64,000 nucleotides of DNA from NCBI GenBank assembly GCA_037951165.1, contig JBBDHG010000063.1:124001-188000 (forward strand). The letters run 5' to 3'. The notes beneath the pieces are model-generated. The model was not told the origin of the DNA. It did no database searches and worked only from the letters and a program-made list of their open reading frames with translations. This stretch comes from Lophius americanus (lineage: Eukaryota; Chordata; Actinopteri; Lophiiformes; Lophiidae). Shown here piece by piece: positions 38,601-48,816 of the stretch. Made by a program: the position numbers and the translations under genes. Positions within the stretch are counted from its first letter, which is position 1, and every line of letters starts with the position of its first letter.

Positions 38601-41600
38601 CTCTGTTGTTTGTTATACATGTGTGTGCGTGAGTGAAGGGTTAAAAACAATGACTGTTATTACTAAATGGTCACGTGCCTGCTGCAAGCCCTGCTTCTAA
38701 AACACATGTGACCTTTGACCCAACCAGATTGCACAGAAGTATGACCCTCAAAAAGAAGAGGAGCTCAGGATCTGGATCAGAGAAGTGACTGGTCAATCCG
38801 TCGGCCCCGACTTCCAGAAAGACCTGAAGAATGGAATCATTTTGTGCGAGTAAGATCAGCTTTTATATTTTTTCTTTCCCATAAAAATCTATGTTCAAAT
38901 GGAAACCCAAATAAAATTTTGTGTACGGGTGGATTAAGTGTAAAAGGAGAAGGTGATTAAAATGTAGGTGCTGGCGTGGATTCTAGATCATTCTTCAGCT
39001 TCTTCCACAGTCCACCAACTCATTGCACCCGCTTTCAAATATCACAGCAAAAAAATCTAATGAAAATATGTCAGGATACGGACAATGTATGATATTCAAC
39101 CAAATTTCGCGCCCAAAAAAAGGACTCAGATAAATTGATAAATGATATGTATTTGATTTACCTGCCCCCGTTTTTCTCACCTACCCCCATGTGCAATTGA
39201 AAAGAGATAGTTCTTTCAACGTTCTTAAGATACTTTCAACTATGTGTGAAACATTTTTTAAGGGTTACCAAACCTCCAGATTTCCTAGCCAACATGATTT
39301 TTTACTTGTCATGGGGGCATTGATTACTTTTTTTTAATAAGTCCTTGTTTGATATTCCTTTTTCTCACAGACTTATCAACACACTTGCACCAAAGTCTGT
39401 GAAAAAAGTTAACGACTCTGCATTGAACTGGCTTCAGGTGAGTAAGATAATGACAAATGCTATAAAGTAAATAAGGCTTTGTCAAAATGAATTTCTTTCT
39501 CTGCAGGAATTTCAAACGATCCCAGTTAGAATGTCCTCAAGCTAAATGAAGTCAGCTTGTGGTTATACTTGCATGCAAGTAGCTTAGCAATGTATTAGAG
39601 CTTTTTCCTGAAACTGCTTTCTACAACCAGTCACAGAAAGCGTGGCTTTCTTCCACAGCTATAGAGCCGTTTATTTTATGAAGAACATTTTTCATTGTAT
39701 GCAAACAGAGATACAGGAATTCAATCCTTACATCAAATTAATCTTAATCTTGTCTGGACCACTGTGGTTTCAGCTGGAGAATCTGACCAACTTCACCAAA
39801 GCCATCATGATGTACGGCCTGAGACCTTGTGATATCTTCGAAGCCAATGACCTGTTTGAGAATGGCAACATGACACAGGTCCAGACAACACTGCTCGCGC
39901 TTGCTAGCATGGTGAGTCGAAAAAGTTGAGACTGGCACTAAGCATAATGTCATCCAAGCACTCAGATTATATTTTGCATTTGATTTTAGGACAACAGAAC
40001 ATCGTCCTTGTACTTTTTTTTCCTTTTTTTTTTTTTCACAGGCCAAGACCAAGGGCTGCCAGTCAGGGGTTGACATTGGAGTGAAGTACGCAGAAAAGCA
40101 GGAGAGGATGTTTGATCAGGAGAAGTTGAAGGCTGGGCAGTGCGTCATTGGGCTACAGGTATTTTCTGGTTTAGAAGCTTTTTAGAAAATGTTTAAAGCC
40201 AGCTGCAGTTCAGTCTTGGGTCTGAAACTCTCAAACCAGCAAAAACGGAATACTTTGGAAAACTTTAGCTTTAAATCTCCATAACTTTGATATTCCGTAA
40301 TTTGAAAAACTTGTAACTCATTCGCAATTTCAAGGTCAGTGTAGTTGCTACAGGTCGGACAATGACTTCAGCGAAAAATAATCAAATGTGAGCACCGATG
40401 TCAATTAATCAAAAAAGAGAAATATTACTCAAAAAAATCCAGTTTTAGATTTACCTTGTCTTTTGTCTGGATGTGATGGAGGTGAGGTGCCTTGCGTGTA
40501 TATGAGGGGTCTGAGCACGTCTTGAAACTATAATTAAAACAGCCAAGATCTGATGGCAAGCGTAGCACATTGGAAGGGCTGCTTATTGTTTTCAAGGCCT
40601 GTGAAGCCAAGCTTCTCTCCGCCAAGGAAAAGTAAAGAGAGGCCAACCCGTGTCTGTTAGATGGTTGTTTGTCAGCAGGATCAAAGAAAAACTACTCAAA
40701 GGATTGCCGTGGACCTTGGTGGAATGAGGGGGTACGATCTTGGAAAGAATCCATTACACTTAAGTTTGAATGCAGAGAAGGGGAATGAATCCAGGAACTT
40801 CCATTTCCTTCAATAAGTTTAAAAAAAAAACATTTACCATATACCCTTACTATTAAAAAATGGATTTCCACAAAATATTGTGGAGGAGGGAGACATTGGT
40901 CAGGAATGCTAGAAAGACATGTAGGATTGTTCCGCCTGGGTGGAGGTATGTGCCCTAGAGTGGCATTTCTACCTCGTTTTGTTTTTTTTGTCTGTTGCTA
41001 AGAAATGTTGCGTTGATGAGGGCCTCCTAAAATGTGAAACAAAGTATAGTGTAGTCATAGTGGGGAAAATCTTATTAAATTATGTTTTTGTACAGTCATT
41101 ATTAAATGATCATGTTGGTTCTTGTTGAATAATTGAGTGATATGTTGCAACAATTTCCACACTGTTGCAAATCATGCGCAACTGTTAACAACGTTGTTTC
41201 TATCTTCAGATGGGGACCAACAAGTGTGCAAGTCAGGCAGGTATGAATGCATACGGCACCAGGAGGCACTTGTATGACCCCAAAAGTAAAATAGAGGCCC
41301 CTTTGGACAACACAACCATCAGTCTGCAAATGGGAACCAACAAGGGAGCGAGCCAGGTACTGCAACAATTTTCCAACACTTCCCATGAATGCAGTGACAT
41401 CACTTATTCCTTGACCTCCCACTAATGTAAACACTCTTATTGCTAAAAACGCCAATATGATGAAATCAGCACTATGTTTGAACATTGTAATGCTCTAACA
41501 GGAATTATAATGGCTGTTAATGTGAATGTTCAAACATAATGTTTTGCAAAAAATACAACTAAAAGTTTTTTTTAACTTTTTTTCCTCTATCTAGGCTGGG

Positions 41601-41900
41601 ATGACGGCTCCAGGGACAAGGCGTGCCATTTATGACCAGAAGCTGTGCACAGACAAGTGTGACAACAGCACCATGTCCCTACAGATGGGCTTCAACCAGG
41701 GAGCCAACCAGCGTGGCCAAAACTTTGGCCTGGCAAGGCAGATCTACGACGCCAAGTATTGTCCCAAGGCTGGAGTGGTTCCAGATGATCAGAATGGGGC
41801 AGGCGTTTCCAGCAACTACATCCAGGATTACCAAGATGAAGGTTACCAGGGTTACCAGGAAGAAGAGCAGGTGTACCAAGAGGATGGGACAGATTACTAG
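35667..41900 (+). CDS. cnn2: calponin 2
   Basis: Actin-binding cytoskeletal protein of non-muscle and smooth-muscle cells that restrains actomyosin activity. Exons: 35667-35720, 38728-38849, 39371-39437, 39774-39911, 40042-40158, 41210-41356, 41595-41900; 316 aa (human CNN2 has 309). The start MAFIKGPSYGLSAEVKNK matches the family and has a G at +4. Residues of about 28-130 form a calponin-homology domain (LRIWIREVTG, KNGIILCELIN, NLTNFTKAIMMYG, DIFEANDLFE). Three 25-residue calponin repeats follow ([51 protein letters not shown]). The tail is acidic and Tyr/Gln-rich, ending QEDGTDY. The third repeat and KCDNSTMSLQMG favour cnn2 over cnn1 or cnn3. Confidence 0.93.
36297..36441 (-). mobile_element. 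short LINE 3' UTR, copy C
   Basis: Reverse-complement copy of the same LINE: ATAAT microsatellite, then TTTACATTTGGATCAAAT, CAAAGTGCTACAAGGTAAAA and GCAGATAAAAGCATCAATAA, ending before the coding part. Only the 3' UTR was inserted. Confidence 0.75.
38403..38441. repeat. imperfect (TG)n tract
   Basis: TG/CG alternating run in cnn2 intron 1, capable of forming Z-DNA in principle. Confidence 0.8.
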
Positions 41901-42386
41901 GAGGAGGGAAATTATGAAGGGAAAGAGTTACAGTGTAACGGAGGGATCGTCTGAGGGAAAGCTTCAAGGCAGTCAGTTTATTTTTGTAACTCCATGATGT
42001 TGAGCCTTTTTTATAGGTCATATCCATTTTAGTATTGTATGAAAATGTTTTCTTACCCCTTATTTGTGCAAAATCAATGTTACACATATCAGGATGAACT
42101 TCGTTTTTTTGATGTTGTATTTAACAACAGTCCACAAAATTCAGTCGTAGTAATTCTTGTAGTCACCTGAATGTTTTAAATACGCCGAAGCACCTCCGTT
42201 TGCCTTTACTGATTCAAATGTTACTTTTCGGGAAATCCATTTATTTCTTTTCTAAGGACAACACAAAGTCAAACATTAGGGAGTTGCTTATTTACTTTGT
42301 TTTATACAAACTAAGAAGTGTCTTAAATCACTTCTTCAGTATTTATCATTGACATATCAGTATGTTTCTTCAGACAGATGAGCAAT

Positions 42387-42547
42387 TATATATCTATATC
42401 TATATGATATGATAACTATATAATATATATCTTATCTATATATATAGATAGATAGATTGATAGATATATATCATAGATAGATAGATATATATCATAGATA
42501 TATATATATATAGATATATAGATATATATCCTATATATATATATATT
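42387..42547. repeat. compound TA/GATA/TATC microsatellite
   Basis: About 160 bp of TA, TATC and TAGA/GATA units in both orientations, so the tract is largely self-complementary. It lies within the probable cnn2 3' UTR. Confidence 0.9.
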
Positions 42548-42880
42548 CAGTCCAACCAGAGGTGAGCTTGTTTTTGGATTAACTGCAGTGGGGAAGGTTA
42601 AAATAATACTCAAGTGATGTTTTAAACATTCCAAACAACAATACTGGACTCATTTTGGTCAGTGATTATTGTTTTATATATGTGTCATTCTTTAATATTG
42701 GTTGAAATGTGAGCCAAGCATTCCTTTAATTAGATCATCATTATTTATGCATATGTGATTTTTAATGGTGGTTGTTTTGTACTATGATATTTGAAAGTAG
42801 ACTATACATTTTCCTCTGGAATATTCTTCATGCGGTTATAAATGTTTTAATTGAGACAAATATTTTTGTGAATACTGTGT

Positions 42881-42886
42881 AATAAA
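42881..42886 (+). terminator. candidate polyadenylation signal of cnn2
   Basis: AATAAA about 980 nt after the cnn2 stop, followed by GT/T-rich sequence (AGTGTAATGTTTGTCC). Confidence 0.55.
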
Positions 42887-44282
42887 ATATCATGAAACTG
42901 AGACTAGTGTAATGTTTGTCCAACAAGTTATTTACTCATTATGCAGCACTTGGCGTTGCTTACGTGTAGTAGGGGAATGGGAGCTTATTAAAAACTGATG
43001 GGGTGATAAATAAATATAACACAAATGAGAATAATTAAAGGATTATGAAAAAATAGCTGTTGATGCATCCCAAAAATTACATTACAGCATTACAATGTTG
43101 TGTATGACTGTACAATAATATAGGTAATAAAGTGAATTGTTTAAAAAACACCTTTCTATGTACAATTCAAGAAAACGTATGTCTTTAGAAATGGATGTAT
43201 TAAAATTGAAGTTGTGTTTTCTCAATAACTGATAATTAAATTAGTACAGGTTCAATTCTCAATTTATAATAGAAAATAAGAATTTGAAACCATAATCTGT
43301 ACATTATGAAAATAGTCATTGTCTGCTGCAAAATCTATAATACAGAGTATTGTAGAAATTAGTTCTAAAATGAAACAGCCATTCTTTGATTGGATCGCTA
43401 TTGCTAAACCTAATTAAGAAAAAAACATATACCAAGAGGGGAAGTGAGAACACACTGTATGAGTTTCTATAGTGGACTGAATATTTGCTTTCCTGTAGGG
43501 GCGAACATTTGAAAATATGTTCATGCTCAAGTTGTAATTGCATGGGGTTAATCCTGTAAAGCTAGCATGTGAAACATTGGTAGAACATACACTCCATTAT
43601 ATATTCCAAAACTACAAGAAAATCCCAGAAGTTTAGGACTGATTAAAGAAATAGTTCCAGGCCAGTCTCCTTGCTATATGATAAAATATTATCTGATCTT
43701 ATTATTACATTACCCTTGTAACTTTGATAAATTTATTATTAAGCCACCATTATTACTATTGCATAACCACCACTATTATAATCTATATTTCTATTTTATT
43801 TTATTTCATATTATATGACATTACATTAGACCACATATGTCTCTCTATCTTTTGTAGGCTGCTGCCTGTCTTATAAGTAGTAGAAATATTAACTTATTGA
43901 CCTATTTATAAATATCTGCGGAACAAATAAAAAAAACTACGGCTACTACATTTATCATTTAAGTAAACAACTCATTAACTTAACTTTAATTAGGGAATGA
44001 GTCTCATGGACTAATTGTGCAATCCTCTGGGTGCAATATCCTCATAATCAGTGTGAAACACTTTAGTATGAGAACTGTCATCTTTGCAATATACTTACTC
44101 TGTATGACGACTGTCATCGTCTCAATATATCACTTGTATGGCAACTGTCTTCTGCGCAATATATTTATTCTGTATGACAACTATAAATGGTGTGCAATAC
44201 TATATAATTAATGTATAGTTTTGTTCTAATATTTATACTGTGCTCTCAAATCTTGTTCCAAGAATCGCATAGTTATTGTTAA

Positions 44283-44302
44283 GAAAACGTTATTATGACG
44301 TC
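44283..44302 (+). repeat. copy 2 of CRE-containing 20-mer
   Basis: GAAAACGTTATTATGACGTC followed by A, making TGACGTCA, with a further half-site (CACGTCAT) right after. It lies about 330 bp upstream of the rps15 ATG. Confidence 0.6.
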
Positions 44303-44416
44303 ACGTCATCTAGATTCATGATTAATTCATAACTCATGTAAATCATATATAAATATTTGCTTTTCTAGTATATTATATTTATATAAATAAGTGCCGCAGT
44401 GCAAACTTTTAAAGAC

Positions 44417-44437
44417 AATGGATGGATGGATGGATGG
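44417..44437. repeat. (ATGG)n microsatellite
   Basis: Five ATGG/GGAT units upstream of rps15. Confidence 0.85.
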
Positions 44438-44604
44438 AAAGAAACGATGGTTAGAAACACAAATCTGAATTGTTTTACAACAGCGCCATCTCTCGTTTAC
44501 TGTGCGGACCAACGCTTGATATCGCGCGATTTGACGCCTGGAGACGCTACCGGATGTCAAGCGTAGATCCCGCGATAATAGGACGAACGAGATTTTCAGC
44601 CGTT

Positions 44605-44613
44605 CTTTCCCCT
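44605..44613 (+). promoter_or_regulatory. rps15: 5' TOP-like pyrimidine tract of rps15
   Basis: CTTTCCCCT lies 16 nt before the ATG. Ribosomal protein mRNAs typically start at the C of such a tract, which places them under mTOR/LARP1 translational control. The start site is inferred. Confidence 0.6.
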
Positions 44614-44628
44614 GGATCATCAGGCAAG

Positions 44629-47588
44629 ATGGTAGGTGCAATACCGATGGAAAAACATTTCAAAACTTCATCCAGCTGCATCTGAATTCTAAATAGAAAT
44701 ATTTTAATAAAAGTTACCTTCATCCAACAGTTACAACTATTGTCTGACAACTTGTTTGAAAATTTTTGCTTAGAATATCAGAAACCGCAGTGTTTATAGT
44801 CTCTGAATTAGCTTTAGCTATGGCGATTGTGCCTAAGCTAACCCGGTGGTACGAAGCTGTCTCCGCCAGTCACAAAAACTGCTTTGTTAATATAATTGTT
44901 AAACTGCTGGTGCTTTGATATTTGGATACAGTAAACGCAATTTATACGACTGAAACCAGCTTTCGTTTAAATATTTGCACTGTGCTGTATTAGCTGTAAT
45001 GCTACCGTTTTGTCAGTAATTATCGTTTGTTTTAGGCGGATGTCGAGATCAAGAAGAAGCGTACCTTCAGGAAGTTCACATACAGAGGTGTGGACCTGGA
45101 CCAGCTTCTGGACATGTCCTAGTAAGTTGAACACTGAGGTTTAGCAGTCGATACAATGTGTTCATCTGGAGCTACTGCACTACTGGCTGCTTCGATTGAC
45201 TTACAAACTGACATCTATTTTATTATAAAGCATTACTCAATGTTCAACCTTTTTTTTTTTACTGTGCCTATAATGTAGGCATAAGTCAATCACTTTGGAA
45301 CCTGATATTCAGAGGCAAACGCTGAAGAAGAAATCCTTCAATAATCACATACAGCCATACAAAGTACAACATAGTGAAATTATTTCTCTGCATTTGACCC
45401 ATCCCTGAGGGATAAATGTAATCAGTTACAATGGCTCTACCACTGCTAATTATAGTGACAAGTGGGAGGACCTAAACTGTTAATCTTAACGATTTCCTAT
45501 ATGTTGTACTGCTAGTCTGTGCTTTTTCAGAATATCCTATGATTTTAAAGACACAGGGCATTGCAATGTCATGGGAAGTTATCTCCAATAGGTGATGAAG
45601 TGACGTAACAATTTTGTCACAAGATCCACCATCTATGACTGATCTGAAGAAAAAAAGTAATTTCAGGTTTATATGTTTCCAACAAGGAGTTGGGCTAGGA
45701 TCCATTTGACATTATTTAGAATTAATAGACTCAATGGAAATAAAACAAAGTTTTAAGTTTTTAAAGTTTAAGAAATGTTGTTTTCTGAGATACGTCTACA
45801 TTTGTGCTTCCCATGCCAGTGACATCCTATACATTAATGAGTTAAAAGTGACCTACAAGAGGATTTTGTATGAGGATAGATGTTTATGCAACTTCATCAG
45901 ATGTTACTTTATCCTTTATTAAAAAGAAAAAAGTTTTTCACACAAATAGACCAGTGCAATAGGAATAAATAGAGATGAATGTAATAAGCAGGAATGCGAG
46001 ATATCACCCATTATGCAGACCTAATTATCTTTGGCAGCTAGTTTCATAGCTTTGACTGCAAAAGCTTACAGTAAGTTTTAAGCCTCGTCTTTCGGAGGAA
46101 TATTAAATCAATTGAAATTAATCAGTGGGGTTACTCAATCATACTGCATATATGAAATTATAAACTTTTCCAAAATCATGCACAGCTATTTTCATGGATA
46201 ACCAATGATATCACTGTCCTCTCCTTTAAAGCGAGCAGCTGATGGCGCTGTATTGTGCTCGCCCGAGGAGGAGACTAAACCGTGGCCTGCGCCGCAAGCA
46301 GCAGTCCCTCCTGAAGCGCTTGCGCAAGGCTAAGAAGGAAGCTCCACCTATGGAGAAACCAGAGGTTGTGAAGACCCATTTGAGGGACATGGTCATCCTA
46401 CCTGAGATGGTCGGGTCCATGGTTGGAGTGTACAATGGCAAGACATTCAACCAGGTTGAAATCAAGGTGAGTTGCTATTTTTTGGATATGGAAGAGCATC
46501 TGAATAGATTTAATCCCCGATTTGGATTTGGAGTGAACCTTGTGTATTATTTAATGTTTTTATAATCTGTCCCTAGTCTGGGCCTGCCCCGGTACAGATA
46601 AAACAATTATTTCCCCATGCTCTCTTGACAGGAGTAGGTTTGAGCGGTCTTAAAATTCACTTTTATTCACTAACCTCCCCTACTTAAACAGTTCAGATAT
46701 TCACCCTCAAGTCTCCATTGGTCTGTGTCAAATTGCCCTTACTATTTATTATATCAGGGTTTTTTCCTCCTTTGCATTGTATAGCACTTTGGATCACTTA
46801 TGTTCAACATGCTCTATAAAGTTGAGTAGAAAATTCCCATATTTTCTAAGTGCTCTGCAAACAGCTGCCTATTTTAGATGGGGTTTTGAGGCCCTTTGTG
46901 CATGATCTATTCCATTGTGTATATACATTCTAATACTCATGATAAGTTGCTGCAAATAAAAGGGGGTAAGATAAATGTATATAATGGAAAAAAAAATGGC
47001 TCGACTGATGTTCTGAAATAATTGTGATTTTCTTTGTAATGCTGAAAATTACTTACACTCGACGTCATCTATGTGCTTCCAGTATCACTGTAATACAGCA
47101 TGTGGTGCACATTTTCCTTATTATACTGTGAAAACTTAACACATGAGAAAATATGAGACAATGATTGTGTGAAATTTAAGATCTAACATTTGAAATGGAT
47201 AGACATAAAATCTGTGAAATATGCAGGATTTGAAAACCGTAAATGCCATTATGTAATTTGTTTAGAGGCAGAATACCTCAGCGTTAACTTCCCTAGCAAA
47301 AACATTAGCGACAGGATCAGACAGTTTGCTGTCAAGGAGGCTTTGCTGACTGTCATTTCTGAGCAGAGTAGTGAGATTATTATTATAAACTACTACAGTA
47401 CAAAGTAATAATGCCTGATGTGTACCATACTCCTTAATCTTGTAGCTGACTCAGCTTTCCTTTTTTTTTTACAGCCTGAAATGTGTGGTCACTACTTGGG
47501 CGAGTTCTCCATCACCTACAAGCCAGTCAAGCACGGCCGTCCTGGTATCGGAGCAACACATTCTTCTCGTTTCATCCCTCTGAAGTAG
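44629..47588 (+). CDS. rps15: 40S ribosomal protein S15 (uS19)
   Basis: Structural protein of the small-subunit head near the decoding site, required for late pre-40S maturation and export. Exons: 44629-44631 (ATG only), 45036-45121, 46232-46466, 47475-47588; 145 aa, equal to human RPS15. The ATG being the last codon of exon 1 is a common ribosomal-protein layout. The protein opens MADVEIKKKRTFRKFTYRGV. It continues with RRRLNRGLRRKQQSLLKRLR, KEAPPMEKPEVVKTHLRDM, VYNGKTFNQVEIK and the uS19 signature HGRPGIGATHSSRFIPLK at the C-terminus. Two residues differ from the human protein at usually invariant places: Pro in ARPRRRLNRG (Gln in human) and Cys in PEMCGHYLG (Ile in human). The frame is otherwise intact. 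Confidence 0.96.
44812..44845 (+). repeat. GCTA/TTAGC words in rps15 intron 1
   Basis: TTAGCTTTAGCTATGG and CTAAGCTAACCC, the same kind of words seen at the start of med26 intron 1 and after the dpp9 first exon. Confidence 0.4.
45340..45425. repeat. fragment of a common fish repeat
   Basis: TGAAATTATTTCTCTGCATT then TGACCCATCCCTGAGGG resembles the CTCTGCATTTAACCCATC phrase of an abundant teleost SINE or DNA element. It lies in rps15 intron 2. Confidence 0.4.
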
Positions 47589-47609
47589 AATGGCTGTATT
47601 CTTTGTATA

Positions 47610-47615
47610 AATAAA
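47610..47615 (+). terminator. rps15: polyadenylation signal of rps15
   Basis: AATAAA only 22 nt after the stop codon, followed by A-rich then GT-rich sequence. A very short 3' UTR is normal for ribosomal protein mRNAs. Confidence 0.8.
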
Positions 47616-47639
47616 AAAAGAAAAGGTTATTCCAAAAAA

Positions 47640-48740
47640 TCTGTGTTTTGGGTTATTCATAATGAAGTTTCAAGATGAAAATGATTGGATGATATCAAGG
47701 GTATATATACTAAGACTCTGGCTAAAAATTTCAGAATTCTGCTGCTGGCAGTGTAAGATTTATGATTGGAACTGGAAATTTAGGAAACTTAATCTCTTAA
47801 TATAATGCTGGCAGAAATAATTACTTTCACTGCATATGTAACAACTCAGGAGTGAGACATAAATGCAAATATCACTGTGTTGGACACATTGTAAAGTAAG
47901 ATCCTTGTTTTGTAATTCATACATGCCTTGTGTCAGCAGGCGATGTATTAATTCATGTGTCTACAGATGCTTAAAAGCAGAAGGGAATTCGGGCATCTGG
48001 TTGAATAAGTGTTTCATTAAGATTGGCAAATACAAAGCTATACAAGATATGCATTTTAAATGGCATTTTTAGCAGTTGTTATTCCGGAGCTGAAGAGTAA
48101 AATTCCCTTAAGAGTATATCAGCAGTTAAATCCTAGACTATCGTAGGGTCCTTTAGCAAAACCCTGAAACTCAATTTCATTGACAGACGGCATGCTGCAT
48201 TGGTATTATCCCAAAGGATTTTATGTTTTACATTTGTTTGTGTGTAAGTAAGATAACGGGTAAACTAATGAGCTGATTTACCTGAAAATGTATTCACATA
48301 GATTTTGGCATGTACGACGTCATAGTAACGTTTTCGTTATGGCGAGACGGGGTACTTTGGGAGTTCTTTGATCACAATGTTGTCCACCTTGGTTAGTTCT
48401 GCGCCATAGCGGAAGCCTGCGCTATGAGGGATGCTTAGTTTCATATATTTCAATATGATCTGTGTCTCACTGTGTTACTAAAACTTTACACTTTACACTT
48501 CTTTAGTGATTAGCACAAGATAAATACCATAAACATAAATAAGTGAAGAATAGAATTTGGATAAACAGTCCTGCGGTTCGTCAAGCAAGCACCAACCATC
48601 ACCGCCGATGATTCCGCAGAGCGGCAGTGCGGCTGTGAAAAAGCACCGGGGTGTACTCAGCAGGGCGAAGGTTCCTCTTTCCGATCGGAGAGACTGCTAC
48701 ATTTTGTGTTTGGCCACAGTGGGCCATGGATACAACCTTT
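47640..48740. other. intergenic DNA between rps15 and dpp9
   Basis: AT-rich until about 48300, then CpG-richer toward the dpp9 promoter. It contains the third CRE-bearing 20-mer. An open stretch at 48557-48742 has coding-like composition but no recognised homologue, and is probably promoter or 5' UTR sequence. Confidence 0.5.
48316..48335 (-). repeat. copy 3 of CRE-containing 20-mer (reverse)
   Basis: The reverse complement reads GAAAACGTTACTATGACGTC, one base from copy 2. It lies about 0.5 kb upstream of the probable dpp9 first exon. Confidence 0.6.
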
Positions 48741-48816
48741 AGCACATACACAGTCAGTTTATTGACACTAAGCTGAGAGGGTTTGGAGGTTGGTTAAAGA
48801 AACAGTGACCAGATTG
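48740..48816 (+). other. dpp9: probable non-coding first exon of dpp9
   Basis: A good donor (AGATTG|GTGAGT) at 48816/48817 ends a CpG-richer segment. The next acceptor (TTGTTCATAG) at 51096 starts the exon with the dpp9 ATG. The 5' limit is unknown and the coordinate given is a guess. TAGC-rich words follow at 48875-48925, as after the other first exons in this window. Confidence 0.35.

Larger units (their letters stand above)
35721..38727 (+). other. cnn2 intron 1 (3 kb)
   Basis: Holds LINE copy C (36297-36441), a 17-bp A-run near 37002-37018 and a TG-rich tract near 38403-38440. An open stretch at 37352-37669 (- strand) has no recognisable homology. No other gene seen. Confidence 0.65.
41901..42905 (+). 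other. cnn2: cnn2 3' untranslated region (probable)
   Basis: From the cnn2 stop to a canonical AATAAA at 42881-42886. It includes a long TATA/GATA microsatellite at 42387-42547. Confidence 0.6.
42906..44600. other. intergenic DNA between cnn2 and rps15
   Basis: AT-rich, with no supported coding sequence. Contains the CRE-bearing 20-mer (44283-44302) and a short ATGG microsatellite (44417-44437). The final 120 bp, with CpG dinucleotides, are the rps15 promoter. Confidence 0.6.

Noticed and set aside
42387..42547. Regularly spaced repeats as a CRISPR-like array
   Set aside because: It is a simple TA/GATA microsatellite in a vertebrate 3' UTR with no unique spacers.
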